The notes: generated by a model from the sequence alone, not told the origin. Positions 6,292-16,673 are shown, counted from the stretch's first letter. The stretch: DNA of 27,682 nucleotides from Alistipes sp. UBA928 (GCA_002293665.1 DBDQ01000118.1:1206-28887); one strand, 5' to 3'. A program made the numbers and translations.

Positions 6292-8325
6292 ATGAAAAAA
6301 CTATTTATGTATGCATCGGCTGCTGCTCTGGCATTCGGAGTGAGCAGTTGTGACAAAGGCCCGAATGAAAGTCCGGACAACACCGGTAGCCGTACCGCAT
6401 CCGGCATGACACTCGATCTGGTCATGCCCGCAGGCAATGGTGGCTCGACAAGGCAGGGCGGCCTCACCTACATTCCGGGATCCGACGAAGAAAACGTGGT
6501 GGAAAGCGTTCAGGTGTTTATCTTCGAGAACAACGCTGCGGCGCAGGCCGTCGGCACCGGCGGTTACACCAATCTGAGTCCGCTTTCTGATTATTACGAT
6601 TTCGGCGCTGCTGTTATTAATGCTTCGACCGGCGTCAAAACCGTTCCTATGAAGCCCAACAGAATGATCCCGACCAATGTGGGCAATGTCAAGGTCTATG
6701 TCGCATTCAACCTTCCCGCAGATGTCATTGCTACTCTCGGCACAACCGGTTTCTCCAATGAGGCCGCTCTGTTGGCAGCAGCTAAGGAGATTTCGTCGAG
6801 TTTCACCTCCAGCGGCACAGATGCAAGTATCACTGACGCTGACGGTACCGGCTCTAGTGCAACTAAAAACGGATTCACCATGTTCTCCGATGCAAGTATC
6901 GAAACGTTTGTAGCCGTTCCTCCCGATGGAGTGATTCCGACCTCCAACAGGATTTCGGTCGATGTCCGGCGCGTGGTCTCGAAAGCCCTTGCCACCTACA
7001 ATACCTCCAGGTTCCCCGCCGGCACCGGTAAGGTAGTAACATGGACTATCGACGGGACAGACGATGCCACCGGCGCTCCCGGTGGAGTCCAGTTGAATTT
7101 CACTGTTAACCACTGGTTTATCTTCCAGGATGTTAAAAAGTCTTTCATGGCTCCCAACTGGGATGGAGCAACTCCTCCCCGTTACTTAACCTACCTGGAA
7201 GGATCTTATAGCGGAGCTTGGAATGGCACCACCATTAACGGTAGTGCAATTGGTTCACAGGACGACAACATCTTCCCCTACGAGAAGAGTATCGCACGTC
7301 CGAACAACGCCGACGAGAAAAGTTTCTCGAATGTAGCTATTACCAATCCCAATGATCCCGAAGATGGCGGTTGGGAAGGTACCACCTCTACCAGGATGTA
7401 CATCGGCGAAAACGTCACCCGCGGTATAGAAGCCATGCCGGAAAACACCACTCTGGCTTGGATTGCTACAAGGGTCAGGGCCAACGCCAAAGCTGTGTGG
7501 AGTACCACTACTCCTATCTCGAATACAGGCAATATCAAATGGATAGGAGTAACCGGTGGTTGGGGAGCATCTCAAGTCGCTGCGGACACCGGCGCTGATA
7601 ATATTCATGTTCTTAGCTTCGGCGGCAAAGAGTACTTCGCACAACAGGCCGATGTTGCGAATATCGTAACGGGTGTTCTTTACAACGGAGCCAGAGCCAA
7701 TAACAGGAGAATCATGAATACTCAGGTTTCCTATCCCCTTACGCACGTTGTCAACGGTGTTACTACGACGTATGCCGATTTCGCTGCTTGGGAAAAAGGC
7801 CCGGACGGAGTCGCAGGTACCGCAGATGACAAGCCGGATGACACGACTCTCCAGGGTACCGACATGACGCTGGACGATTTCCGTGCCGCTTTCCCCCAGT
7901 ACATTGTGAAAGAGTTCATCTATTATGGCGGCTACGCCCACTTCCCGTTCTATATCAACATGAGCGGATCGCGTGCTAACCTGATGCGCAACCAGTTGAT
8001 ACATCTCGATGTGGATGATATCAAAGCTGATGCGATCGAATCCTACAAATTCCCCGGCTATCCCGGTCAGCAACCTGGCGTACAGTATCCGTTGGAACAG
8101 GATCATCCCGCCTACGATGCTACCACTAACAACACTCCGTATGCTGATGCAGGCGTGGCTTTCACGACAGGTAGCGTCAGGGTTCCGATGGATATCTTCG
8201 GGGTCATCAACAACCCCGACCGGGTTATTCCCGGTGTCCCCATCGTTCCTGCTGAAACGCAGATCACCGTCCAGGTGAATATGTTGCCTTGGGGTTACAA
8301 GAAGGAAGTAGCGATACTCGAGTAA
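6292..8325 (+). CDS. Mfa1/FimA-like major fimbrillin (type V pilus shaft), lipoprotein precursor
   Basis: A 677-residue precursor with a signal ending in the lipobox V-S-S-C (Cys20). After a short linker comes the fimbrillin N-terminal domain (VVESVQVFIFEN at 69-80; VKVYVAFNLPADV near 130). The long C-terminal domain ends in VQVNMLPWGYKKEVAILE, the V-x-x-x-P-W type of end strand found in FimA/Mfa1 proteins. In that family a protease cuts after an N-terminal Arg, freeing a groove that accepts the strand of the next subunit; Arg54 (GSTR) and Arg34 are candidates here (inference). It is longer than the classical Mfa1 of Porphyromonas gingivalis. As first gene, followed directly by an Mfa2-like anchor, it is the best candidate for the shaft subunit. 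Confidence 0.85.
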   Translation: MKKLFMYASAAALAFGVSSCDKGPNESPDNTGSRTASGMTLDLVMPAGNGGSTRQGGLTYIPGSDEENVVESVQVFIFENNAAAQAVGTGGYTNLSPLSDYYDFGAAVINASTGVKTVPMKPNRMIPTNVGNVKVYVAFNLPADVIATLGTTGFSNEAALLAAAKEISSSFTSSGTDASITDADGTGSSATKNGFTMFSDASIETFVAVPPDGVIPTSNRISVDVRRVVSKALATYNTSRFPAGTGKVVTWTIDGTDDATGAPGGVQLNFTVNHWFIFQDVKKSFMAPNWDGATPPRYLTYLEGSYSGAWNGTTINGSAIGSQDDNIFPYEKSIARPNNADEKSFSNVAITNPNDPEDGGWEGTTSTRMYIGENVTRGIEAMPENTTLAWIATRVRANAKAVWSTTTPISNTGNIKWIGVTGGWGASQVAADTGADNIHVLSFGGKEYFAQQADVANIVTGVLYNGARANNRRIMNTQVSYPLTHVVNGVTTTYADFAAWEKGPDGVAGTADDKPDDTTLQGTDMTLDDFRAAFPQYIVKEFIYYGGYAHFPFYINMSGSRANLMRNQLIHLDVDDIKADAIESYKFPGYPGQQPGVQYPLEQDHPAYDATTNNTPYADAGVAFTTGSVRVPMDIFGVINNPDRVIPGVPIVPAETQITVQVNMLPWGYKKEVAILE

Positions 8326-8368
8326 GTTTCCGCGCGCATAGCGCATGAACACACTCTAAAATTTACAG

Positions 8369-8396
8369 CCCTGCGGAGCCTGAACTCTCCGCAGGG
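8369..8396 (+). repeat. Intercistronic hairpin, partial copy of the repeated element
   Basis: A perfect 10-bp stem CCCTGCGGAG/CTCCGCAGGG with an 8-base loop lies between the fimbrillin and anchor genes. It is the second hairpin of the element found complete at 16687, 24378 and 24667, with the same CCTGAA-type loop and the same purine/A-rich tract between it and the next ATG. No T-run follows. Confidence 0.75.
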
Positions 8397-8417
8397 CACA
8401 TGAAAAAGTTTAAATAA

Positions 8418-9569
8418 ATGATAAAGAGAAACCTTGTTAGCAGACTTTTCACCGCGGCGCTCGCGATAATCACTGTTTCGCTCGCCTCGTGCGTCAAAGA
8501 GACATTTGTGGACTGTCCACCCGACGTGCGACTGCTCATCAAAACCGATGAGGACGCGCTCAGGTATGGCGAGCCCGGCGGCACACGCGCCGAGTCGAGA
8601 GCCGGAGATCCCGAAGAGTGGTACAACTCGATCGACTCCATCGACGTCTATGTCTTCGACGAGAACGAGAAATTCGTGACCCTGTGGAAAGGCGGGCCAT
8701 ACACCCCGAGAGTAGACTACGAAGTACCTCTCAGGGAGCTCCGTCTAAAGGAGGGAGTATACACTTTCGTCGCATGGAGTAACAGCGACGAACGCCTCGA
8801 CAGCCTCGGCGGCAGCTGTTACTACTCCAATTTCGAAGAGTTGATGCACTCAGTCCAACCGGGCGATCCCGGCGAAGAGGGCGAAGAAGAATCCGCTCCG
8901 CAAACTCCCGAGACCGAAAGAGAATTCTTCCTCAGCGACCTGCGTATGGACATAAAACATCCGGAGGACGGGCTCTACGATGAAGATTCGGAATTCTTTC
9001 CGCACCGGCACTACGGCATTCTCCGCAGGGCCTATGTGTCGAACAACTCGATACAGACAGGTGATAACACGATCGAAATATTCCCCTCGATCCACAAAGT
9101 CATATTCAGTGTTATCGACGCAAACGCTGATTCGCTCAGCGGGCGCACGCTCACGGTTGTCGACAAGAACTCGGCTCACGATTTCTTCAACAGACCCATC
9201 GCAGAGCAGGAATACCGGGTTAGGCGCCCTCTGAACCTGGATGTTGTTACACCACAAGAGCCGGAAGAACCCGAAACACGTGCCGACGCAGCTCCGACTC
9301 TCTCCACAGAGATGTACCTGATGCAATTGGACGACAACACCACTACCAGTGTTGAGATTCACAACACCGACGACCCCGATAACCCCGTGCAGGTTTACAG
9401 AGTGAGGAATCTGGTGGAATTGATTCAAAATACGTACAATTTCAACGACCAACCGCTCGACTTCGACGAAAGACTCGAGTTCAACATAAGTCTGGATATA
9501 AGGGGGTACCCTCAAATCGTATTGATCGTAAACGGATGGCGATACACATACCAGCACATCGACATGTAA
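8418..9569 (+). CDS. FimB/Mfa2-family fimbrial anchor lipoprotein
   Basis: A 383-residue lipoprotein with the lipobox L-A-S-C (Cys25). The mature protein starts with the family's Cys-rich opening (KETFVDCPPDVRLLIK). It continues with the SIDSIDVYVFDENEKFV strand pattern and VYTFVAWSN, and ends in YPQIVLIVNGWRYTYQHIDM, typical of FimB/Mfa2 proteins. Members attach the pilus to the outer membrane and limit its length. Two acidic insertions (about 150-170, GEEGEEES; and about 280-295) lie between domain parts. It starts 92 bp after the shaft gene, across a hairpin, and is followed after 156 bp by the first giant lipoprotein, as in mfa/fim operons where accessory genes follow the anchor. Confidence 0.88.
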   Translation: MIKRNLVSRLFTAALAIITVSLASCVKETFVDCPPDVRLLIKTDEDALRYGEPGGTRAESRAGDPEEWYNSIDSIDVYVFDENEKFVTLWKGGPYTPRVDYEVPLRELRLKEGVYTFVAWSNSDERLDSLGGSCYYSNFEELMHSVQPGDPGEEGEEESAPQTPETEREFFLSDLRMDIKHPEDGLYDEDSEFFPHRHYGILRRAYVSNNSIQTGDNTIEIFPSIHKVIFSVIDANADSLSGRTLTVVDKNSAHDFFNRPIAEQEYRVRRPLNLDVVTPQEPEEPETRADAAPTLSTEMYLMQLDDNTTTSVEIHNTDDPDNPVQVYRVRNLVELIQNTYNFNDQPLDFDERLEFNISLDIRGYPQIVLIVNGWRYTYQHIDM

Positions 9570-9573
9570 AGGC

Positions 9574-9609
9574 AAATGGTAATGACTCGCAAACAAAAAT
9601 ATACCATTT
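9574..9609 (+). repeat. AT-rich inverted repeat between anchor and first giant gene
   Basis: AAATGGTA at 9574-9581 is repeated inverted as TACCATTT at 9602-9609, a perfect 8-bp stem with a 20-base spacer. It lies just after the anchor stop codon. It is unrelated in sequence to the GC-rich element in the other gaps of this operon. It may be a processing or pausing structure, or chance. Confidence 0.35.
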
Positions 9610-9725
9610 CAAAGAGTACCTGGTCAAAGTACCCGGGCCTACTCGTTTCCGGCCGGTTCGATGCCTGGTTTGGTTGTGTATCTGCGAGACGTCGTAACAA
9701 ACGATAAAGAAAAAAACAAAATATA

Positions 9726-12700
9726 ATGAGAGCAACGATACTCAGAACGGCGATCAGCGGAGCCCTTGCAGCGGCTCTCGTCTCGTCGTGTATCATCGAC
9801 CCGAATAGCGACACACCACCACCGCCGAAAACCGGAGAGGTTACGATAGTTGTAAGCGCTCCGCCATCGAGCGGGAGCGGCGGTGCGACACGTGCGGCAA
9901 CCGGTAGCAACCCCGGCGGCAACGGCCACTTCCCCGACGGAGTGCCTGCGGACTACCGCAACTACAATGCCGACGCCGATCCTTCGACCTACGGCACGAC
10001 GTTCGGAGGCTATCCCGACGCCGACGCCGAGTCGGCCGCATTCGACAGGGCGGTTACTGCAATGGCCGCCAACTACGAGAATAGCCCCGCCGCGAAAACC
10101 CGCGCGGCGAATCCCTCCGCGTCCCCCACTCCCGCCACCCGCGCCATCACGGAGGGCTCGCGTGAGGACAACCACATCGAAGATATAACCGTTTTGATGT
10201 TCGACGATAACGGAGTATTTGTGAGCATGACTCAGTTCGACGAAACTCAACTCTCGGAGGAGGCGGGCAACGGCTCCCGCCTAAGTTTCACACTGGAAGA
10301 CCTTGAAAACGGAAACTACAAGGCCCTTATTCTCGCAAATGCCGAAGATTGTAATATCGTTTTCGATGACGTTATCATGGGCCAATACGGAATCGAAGTC
10401 CTCGACGAGGACTTCCTCCGAGGTAAGAATATAGACGAGGTTAGGGAAAAACTGGTAGTGCGCGCGCCGAAATGGAATTCCGAGCCCGGTACTGCCGGTT
10501 ACAAAGATTTCCCCATGTCGTCGAAGGTAGTGGAACTGACTGTACCCAGCCAGGTCGACTACTCGCTGAATCCGATCGAGCTTGTGCGCATGCTGGCAAA
10601 GATCAACGTAACGACCTCGATCACCGGATTTGAGATAGTGAGTGTCACCGTGGGTTATAACCGATTATGTGGCTATCTTGTCCCGGCGGACGGATGGCGA
10701 CGGGGTCTGACATTCTCGGAGACCAACATGGGTGATTTCATCGACGAACACCCCATGGGATTTGCTGATCCTGATTTAAATAACTTGGATGGCTACTTCG
10801 GTACCTACCGCTTGGATTCAGATGACAACAACAAACTGATCGATGAGATATTCATCTTCGAGATGTTCAAGAGGGCCAATCATACCGATGGCCTGGGTCT
10901 GCTGATCGCTGCGAAGATGTCGGGAGTATTTCCCGACGATGCAGTTCGCTACTTCCGCATAAATGTTGCCCGCAACACCACTTCGGGCCCGGAGTTGCTC
11001 GACATAGTTCGCAACTATAAATACGACGTCGACATAGCCGGTTGCAACACCCTTGGTTACGCTACTCCGGCGGAGGCGTGGAACCATCCCGACGAACTGG
11101 TGACGACCGTCAACGCCAGCGAACAGGAGGGCTCGGTCGACGTAACGTGGAACGGAATGTACCAACTCACCACCGACCGTTCGATAGTAGTGGTTCCTGC
11201 CGGAGGCGAAGCGAAACTGAAGATCTACACCGACTACGATAACGGCTGGAGCATCTATGGCAACAGCGGCGTGACGGTGAAGAAAGACAACGTGACGATC
11301 TCCAGTCAGCCTAAAAATAATGAGAATGTCCCCCACGAAGTAACGCTCGGCTTCGCCTATCCCAACACCTCGGCGGCCGTATCGCTCTACACATTCCAGC
11401 TTATTGCGGGCGAGCTGCACAAAACCATTACGGTGGTGCGCCTTCCGTCTGCGGGAGACGTTATGAGAGTCACCGGCGGCGGCCGGTCGAACGGGATCAC
11501 ACCATACGTCGGAGCCTTTTGGCGCGCCGACCAGACCGGCGAACGCCTCATCGGCCTCACACCGGGCGAACGCTGGAGCGCATTCGTTCTCGACGCCCCT
11601 GCCGACACCTCGGCCGACTGGGTGCGTATGGACACCAAACCCTCGACCGACACGGATGTGCTCACCGGCGGCGGTCCCGCTCTCAGCGGCAACGACACCG
11701 CCTTCGACGCCACCTACCCCGTGAACAGCACCGTGGCGTGGGCAACAGGCGACGGCGACGAACCCTACTTCCGTCTCGGCGCGCGAAGCCACTTCGCCCC
11801 CACATACGAGAATCCGGCAGCCCGCTACGCCACAGTCCTGGTAGTCCCGGGCAGCATAAGCGACGGCGGCTACCCAACCAACCCCGCTGAATACAAACTC
11901 CTCTACCTCCGACAGGGACACGAGGCCGATCATCTCTTCTCGAAGGCGGAACGTCCCATGGACGCGAACGTGCGTTTCAGTCCCTACAACCTGACCGTTC
12001 CGACGGACAAACCGTTCGGTGCGAACGGGTCGGTGCAGCTCGATCCGCAGGGCGGCGCATGGACAGCCTATCCGACTCAGGCGGGAGCGTTTTTCCAATT
12101 CTCGTCGGCGACTCAGCCGCGCGTGGCGTGGCACCCGACGACCCCCGCGACCCCCTCGTCGGGCTGGAACTCCACCGACGAGAATCTGGAGTTCAATCCG
12201 GTCACGATGGAGACCTGTCCTCCGGGCTATCGACGTCCGACGGGGGGGCTGGTGCACCAGAATGCACTTCCCGACGCGAGTCACGAGATAGCGTTTTCTC
12301 TTTGGCGAAACCACGATGCCGACCACAATGGTCACAACAACGACAACGCTTTCTACGGCTACTACGCCGATGGCTTTTTCGATCGCCGTGTCGTGGATGG
12401 TCCATATCCGACCCGTGAGCAGGCATCGAAAGTGTCGTCGGGAGCCGAAGTTGCATACGAAGGGATGGTGATGTTCAACGACAATCCGGCAAGCTCCCAG
12501 TATGGAGCGTCGATATTCTTCCCTTTCTCTACGTATAGGGGTGATAGCGATGGTCAAGTTGCGTTAAGTGGTAACGGGGTAGGTGGCAATTTCTGGTCGT
12601 CGACAAGGAGTATCATCGACGCCACTTCCCGTGACGCATTCAGTATGAGTTTGGGAAAGCATTTCTACTATCCGATAATTGCTGCACCTGGCGTTTCGGA

Positions 12701-15700
12701 TCATGAGTCGGCCGCCTTTTCCGTGCGCTGCGTAAAGAACCCCGAGTACGAATCTCTCGACGGCCTGGTGCCCGCGCCTCCGGGAGTTATCGGCATCAAG
12801 CACAGCGACCTGATGGCTTTGCGGGCGGGTACGAAACATCTTGCTCCGGGCGATTATTCGGTCGTTGGTAACCAACTCGTCTCCTTCCCGCTCGACGTAA
12901 GCCTTACCATCAAAGGTTCGAGTACCTACAAAGGCACCTGGGTAGAGCGCATAGCCACTGACGATCCCAACATCGGCTCCCTCGAAAACGAACCCGTCTA
13001 CACAGTCTACTTCAAATGGGGTTCCACGCTGGGCATGCTCGGCCCCGACGGAACACAGCCCTCGGGCAATGTCGAAGTGGTTTGGGGGCTGCATTCCGTC
13101 TGTGGGTGTTTTTGGCACGGGCTGTACGACGAACGTCCCAGCACAGACTATTTCGGCGTGGCGTATCCTGCTTATAGTGCGATCGGTCTGGAAGAAGTAT
13201 ATTACAATCCGGGAGGTTACTCTATTCCGATATGGGAAAACAGACACATGGGGAATGGCGTGAATCCACAGATATTGGGCGACCCATGCGAATTTGTGAA
13301 CGGCGGAACGGATGTAAACCGCAGCGGCTGGAAAACCCCCGTCGGCAATCCGTGGACATACTCCGACGGCAACACTTCCTCGACCCCGTTCGGTGGCATC
13401 TACTCGGGCGGTTCGTCGGAACGGTCGTGGACTTCCTCCGACATCAGTACCCGGTGGGTCGCTGCATCGGATGGCGTTCCCGCAGGCGCGGTTTCCTACG
13501 ACGGCAAGATATTTATGCCTGCCGCCGGTTACTATAACGAGATGGGCCAACACATGGACTTGGGCACAAGAGGAACCTATCTGACGGCAAATATGGGCCA
13601 GGATCAGTCCACCCACTACGGTGGTTACAACATTAAGTTCCAGGCAAACGGCGTAAGCCAAAGGGACGAATTGGACATTTCTCAGGGCGGCCAAGCCATG
13701 CCCATCCGCTGCATACGTCAGGTGGAGGCCGATCCCAACTTCGTGCAGGCGGCACCGGGCATGATCGGCATCAAGAAGAGCGACTACGACGCGCTCCGGC
13801 GCGGAGATAAACGCCTCGGCGACGGCACCTACTCGCTCACGATCCGCGGTTCGAGCACCTGGAAGAACACCCCGGTAGCCAACAACACAAACGTGATCCC
13901 CAGTTTGGCAAACCTCGGCGGCCTCGAAGACGAACCCGTCTACGCGGTCTACTTCAAATGGGGCTCGACAGTAGCAATGGTCGGCGGCCCCAACGGCGAC
14001 CCGTACGACAAAAGCAAAGTCGTGTGGGTCAACCCCGAGTATCTCCTCGGGCAGTATCCGATAAGCAACAACTACGGTAGTTTCACCTCCGCTGATAATA
14101 AGACCAACGGCATGACGAACCCCACTCCGTACGAGATGGACGTGGTCGAGAACCTGCGCGTGGGGCACGGCGACCCATGCCGTTGGGTGAACGGCAACAC
14201 GTCCCAAAGCCGCTACACCGCCGCCGGCGGCTGGCGCACGCCTACCGCCCAAGATAATCTCGTTTCAGTGGGGACACACTCTGTGAATGTGTATTTAGGG
14301 CAAGGGCCTTACTACACATACAACGCAGCCGGTGGAACACCGTCTGATCCGAGCATCGGCACTATAACAAACAGTGGTGTCAGTTTTCCTTTGGCGGGAA
14401 GTAGGGCATATAGCGCAAACTCTCCTCAAGGTATGACGGGTGCTGGTTCGATGGGATATTATTGGACAACATCAGGTTATTACGCAAATTCTGCTGCACC
14501 TTCAGGTTCCAGAACACTTTTGGCTCTATCCAGCTTTATAATCCACAGCTATGTCGACGCAGAATACGGTAATACCGTTCGCTGTATGCCCGACAAGCCG
14601 GGTGTGCGTGTACCGCGCGGGGTGATAGGCTACTATGCCGATGGCCCGAATGCAGGACAGCTCACGCTCGACGGCGACAAGAGTTTCTACGGCGACACGA
14701 GTATAGCTCCCGAACAGCGCTCCACCCAACGTCAGCACACCGTCTACGCCGCCTACTTCAAGTGGGGCTCGCTCGTGGCACTCGACAGCTCCGATGAGGG
14801 CGACGGCTTCACTGGCACCGACATCGTGGCGGTTCCGGCGCAATACTACAATTCTACCGCCACTGAAAACGCTGCGACCGGTGAATCGCTCAACAAGTTG
14901 AGAAGCCAGGTTCTCACTGCCGGCAGCGGCACGAACGGCTATAACCTTATCCAACCGTTGACAGGCCTCGCGGCAGGAGCAACGATCCCTTGGGCACCCA
15001 CTGCCACCCAACTTCAGCAAGCCCATGGCGACCCTTGCGCCTACTACTTCAACAATGAATGGATGATGCCCAGGCACCTGGACAATATCGACCTGATCGG
15101 CTCTTCATTCACCTCGAAACCGCAGGCCGGTACCGTGATTGATCCTCATTTGGCCGCTTTTGGAAGTGATCATTACACTCTGGCAGCCTCGGGATGGAGA
15201 GGCGATACCAATGGCGTGCCTTATCAGCAGGGCACTCAAGGCAGATACTGGTCGTCTACCGCGCCGATTGACAGTAACGCGGGCAACAACCTGTATTTCG
15301 ACCAGGGTGGGGCATACCACGCTGCCCCCGGTGCCAGAATCGGTGAAGGAAGTGCCCTCCCCATCCGCTGCCTGAATTATGTTCCCATTGAAAAAGCCAC
15401 GATCAATGCGGTGATCCAAAAGCAGGATGAAAGTGAACTGCCATTGACCACCGATCCCGATCTTACCCTCGGTACTAAATATGTGGATATAACCCTGACC
15501 GTGGCGGCGATCTTGCCCACCACCGCGACAGCACCCCAATGGCACTGGGAGTACACGATTGGCGACGATACGTCATGGATGAAGGTGCCGAACTCGGATA
15601 ACAGACAGAGCATCAAAGCCTCGACCCACGAAAATCGCGTAAATGACACGAACTTAGACATCGACGTTAGAATAGTAGGCGGTAGGAACCGATTCCGGGT

Positions 15701-16673
15701 CGTGGCCTCTAATAAGCACAGTAGTGTCGTTAGTGATGCCTTCTCAATATCCATGAGGTTGCCTACGTTGACCTATGCCATTATCGGTAGCGGAACCTAC
15801 TCGTGGATGGGCGCAGGCAGGACGACGGCGCTCACGGCGGCTCTCGGCACCGGAGGTGTTCTTCACCCGGATAATAATAACGCGATAGTCAAGTCGATGG
15901 GATTGACGGAACTGTGGACCACTAGCAATATCTCTACCGCCGTGACCAACATCAACAATGCACTATACTCGGGCATAAACAAACCGGACATCATACTGTA
16001 CTTCGCGTACGGCGCATCACCTACTGCCGCCCTCGGCACCTCTTTGGCCAATTACATCAATGCAGGAGGAGCCGTGATATATGGGACAAGCGACAACTAT
16101 GGGCCCCAGACAACGACGATGTTCGCTCAAATTTTCGGATCGCAGATAACCGCTGTCAACAGGAGCACCAGAAATCCGTCAGTGTGGTCCAACACCATAT
16201 ACGAGATCAACGACCTGCCGGATGACCCGATAGTGAACGGTCCCTTCGGGAACCTCTCGGGGGGCGGAAAGTTTATCGGCGACGAAAATTCGGGTTCGGT
16301 ATTTGTCCCGACCCTGCCGCCAGGTTCCATACAGATATGTTCGATGTACACTCCCCGGGCAGGTTCGACGTTGCTCCAGACCGATTCGTTCGTATGGTAT
16401 AACACCGATTATAATTTCTTCTATATCGGCGACAGCACGAATTGTCAAGCCTTCTCCGGTACTCCAACGTTCAGCGCAACCGAATATCCGGCCATATATA
16501 ACTCAAATACCGGTATGCCGTTGAGCAAACTGTTCGGACGTTGGGATAGTAGCACCTATGGTACTGCCACCAATCCCAATGGATCGAGGATGGTATATAA
16601 CGCAGTGCTTGAGATGAACGCCCTCGCATGGTGTATGTCGCGAGCGGCAACCAACGGCATCAATGAACATTGA
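9726..16673 (+). CDS. Giant modular fimbrillin/FISUMP-like surface lipoprotein 1 (2315 aa)
   Basis: Signal with lipobox V-S-S-C (Cys22), then a Pro/Gly/Ala-rich linker to about 145. Residues about 147-457 are fimbrillin-like (IEDITVLMFDDNG; LVRMLAKINVTTS; RNYKYDVDIAG). About 463-579 is BACON-like. About 580-1005 is a first FISUMP-like block (ANVRFSPYN, CPPGYRRPTGG, GNFWSS, FSVRCVKN). Three modules follow: 1019-1332 and 1344-1622 (PGVIGIKHSD / PGMIGIKKSD, GSST, FKWGST, GDPC, GWKTP/GWRTPT, RCI/RCM) and 1631-1882 (GVIGYYADGP, FKWGSL, GDPC, YWSS, PIRC). An Ig-like segment (about 1890-2015) leads to a C-terminal domain with LPDDPIVNGPFGNL and FYIGD, possibly amidotransferase-like in fold. Its place after the pilus shaft and anchor genes suggests an accessory or tip adhesin; the ligand is unknown. 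Confidence 0.9.
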   Translation: MRATILRTAISGALAAALVSSCIIDPNSDTPPPPKTGEVTIVVSAPPSSGSGGATRAATGSNPGGNGHFPDGVPADYRNYNADADPSTYGTTFGGYPDADAESAAFDRAVTAMAANYENSPAAKTRAANPSASPTPATRAITEGSREDNHIEDITVLMFDDNGVFVSMTQFDETQLSEEAGNGSRLSFTLEDLENGNYKALILANAEDCNIVFDDVIMGQYGIEVLDEDFLRGKNIDEVREKLVVRAPKWNSEPGTAGYKDFPMSSKVVELTVPSQVDYSLNPIELVRMLAKINVTTSITGFEIVSVTVGYNRLCGYLVPADGWRRGLTFSETNMGDFIDEHPMGFADPDLNNLDGYFGTYRLDSDDNNKLIDEIFIFEMFKRANHTDGLGLLIAAKMSGVFPDDAVRYFRINVARNTTSGPELLDIVRNYKYDVDIAGCNTLGYATPAEAWNHPDELVTTVNASEQEGSVDVTWNGMYQLTTDRSIVVVPAGGEAKLKIYTDYDNGWSIYGNSGVTVKKDNVTISSQPKNNENVPHEVTLGFAYPNTSAAVSLYTFQLIAGELHKTITVVRLPSAGDVMRVTGGGRSNGITPYVGAFWRADQTGERLIGLTPGERWSAFVLDAPADTSADWVRMDTKPSTDTDVLTGGGPALSGNDTAFDATYPVNSTVAWATGDGDEPYFRLGARSHFAPTYENPAARYATVLVVPGSISDGGYPTNPAEYKLLYLRQGHEADHLFSKAERPMDANVRFSPYNLTVPTDKPFGANGSVQLDPQGGAWTAYPTQAGAFFQFSSATQPRVAWHPTTPATPSSGWNSTDENLEFNPVTMETCPPGYRRPTGGLVHQNALPDASHEIAFSLWRNHDADHNGHNNDNAFYGYYADGFFDRRVVDGPYPTREQASKVSSGAEVAYEGMVMFNDNPASSQYGASIFFPFSTYRGDSDGQVALSGNGVGGNFWSSTRSIIDATSRDAFSMSLGKHFYYPIIAAPGVSDHESAAFSVRCVKNPEYESLDGLVPAPPGVIGIKHSDLMALRAGTKHLAPGDYSVVGNQLVSFPLDVSLTIKGSSTYKGTWVERIATDDPNIGSLENEPVYTVYFKWGSTLGMLGPDGTQPSGNVEVVWGLHSVCGCFWHGLYDERPSTDYFGVAYPAYSAIGLEEVYYNPGGYSIPIWENRHMGNGVNPQILGDPCEFVNGGTDVNRSGWKTPVGNPWTYSDGNTSSTPFGGIYSGGSSERSWTSSDISTRWVAASDGVPAGAVSYDGKIFMPAAGYYNEMGQHMDLGTRGTYLTANMGQDQSTHYGGYNIKFQANGVSQRDELDISQGGQAMPIRCIRQVEADPNFVQAAPGMIGIKKSDYDALRRGDKRLGDGTYSLTIRGSSTWKNTPVANNTNVIPSLANLGGLEDEPVYAVYFKWGSTVAMVGGPNGDPYDKSKVVWVNPEYLLGQYPISNNYGSFTSADNKTNGMTNPTPYEMDVVENLRVGHGDPCRWVNGNTSQSRYTAAGGWRTPTAQDNLVSVGTHSVNVYLGQGPYYTYNAAGGTPSDPSIGTITNSGVSFPLAGSRAYSANSPQGMTGAGSMGYYWTTSGYYANSAAPSGSRTLLALSSFIIHSYVDAEYGNTVRCMPDKPGVRVPRGVIGYYADGPNAGQLTLDGDKSFYGDTSIAPEQRSTQRQHTVYAAYFKWGSLVALDSSDEGDGFTGTDIVAVPAQYYNSTATENAATGESLNKLRSQVLTAGSGTNGYNLIQPLTGLAAGATIPWAPTATQLQQAHGDPCAYYFNNEWMMPRHLDNIDLIGSSFTSKPQAGTVIDPHLAAFGSDHYTLAASGWRGDTNGVPYQQGTQGRYWSSTAPIDSNAGNNLYFDQGGAYHAAPGARIGEGSALPIRCLNYVPIEKATINAVIQKQDESELPLTTDPDLTLGTKYVDITLTVAAILPTTATAPQWHWEYTIGDDTSWMKVPNSDNRQSIKASTHENRVNDTNLDIDVRIVGGRNRFRVVASNKHSSVVSDAFSISMRLPTLTYAIIGSGTYSWMGAGRTTALTAALGTGGVLHPDNNNAIVKSMGLTELWTTSNISTAVTNINNALYSGINKPDIILYFAYGASPTAALGTSLANYINAGGAVIYGTSDNYGPQTTTMFAQIFGSQITAVNRSTRNPSVWSNTIYEINDLPDDPIVNGPFGNLSGGGKFIGDENSGSVFVPTLPPGSIQICSMYTPRAGSTLLQTDSFVWYNTDYNFFYIGDSTNCQAFSGTPTFSATEYPAIYNSNTGMPLSKLFGRWDSSTYGTATNPNGSRMVYNAVLEMNALAWCMSRAATNGINEH

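Noticed and set aside
10818..14252. Two long minus-strand ORFs (579 and 562 codons) opposite giant 1
   Set aside because: They mirror the coding phase of the plus-strand gene, which has a signal peptide and repeated domain landmarks. The minus-strand products are Val/Gly/Arg/His-rich with no recognisable motif, as expected of shadows in GC-rich DNA.
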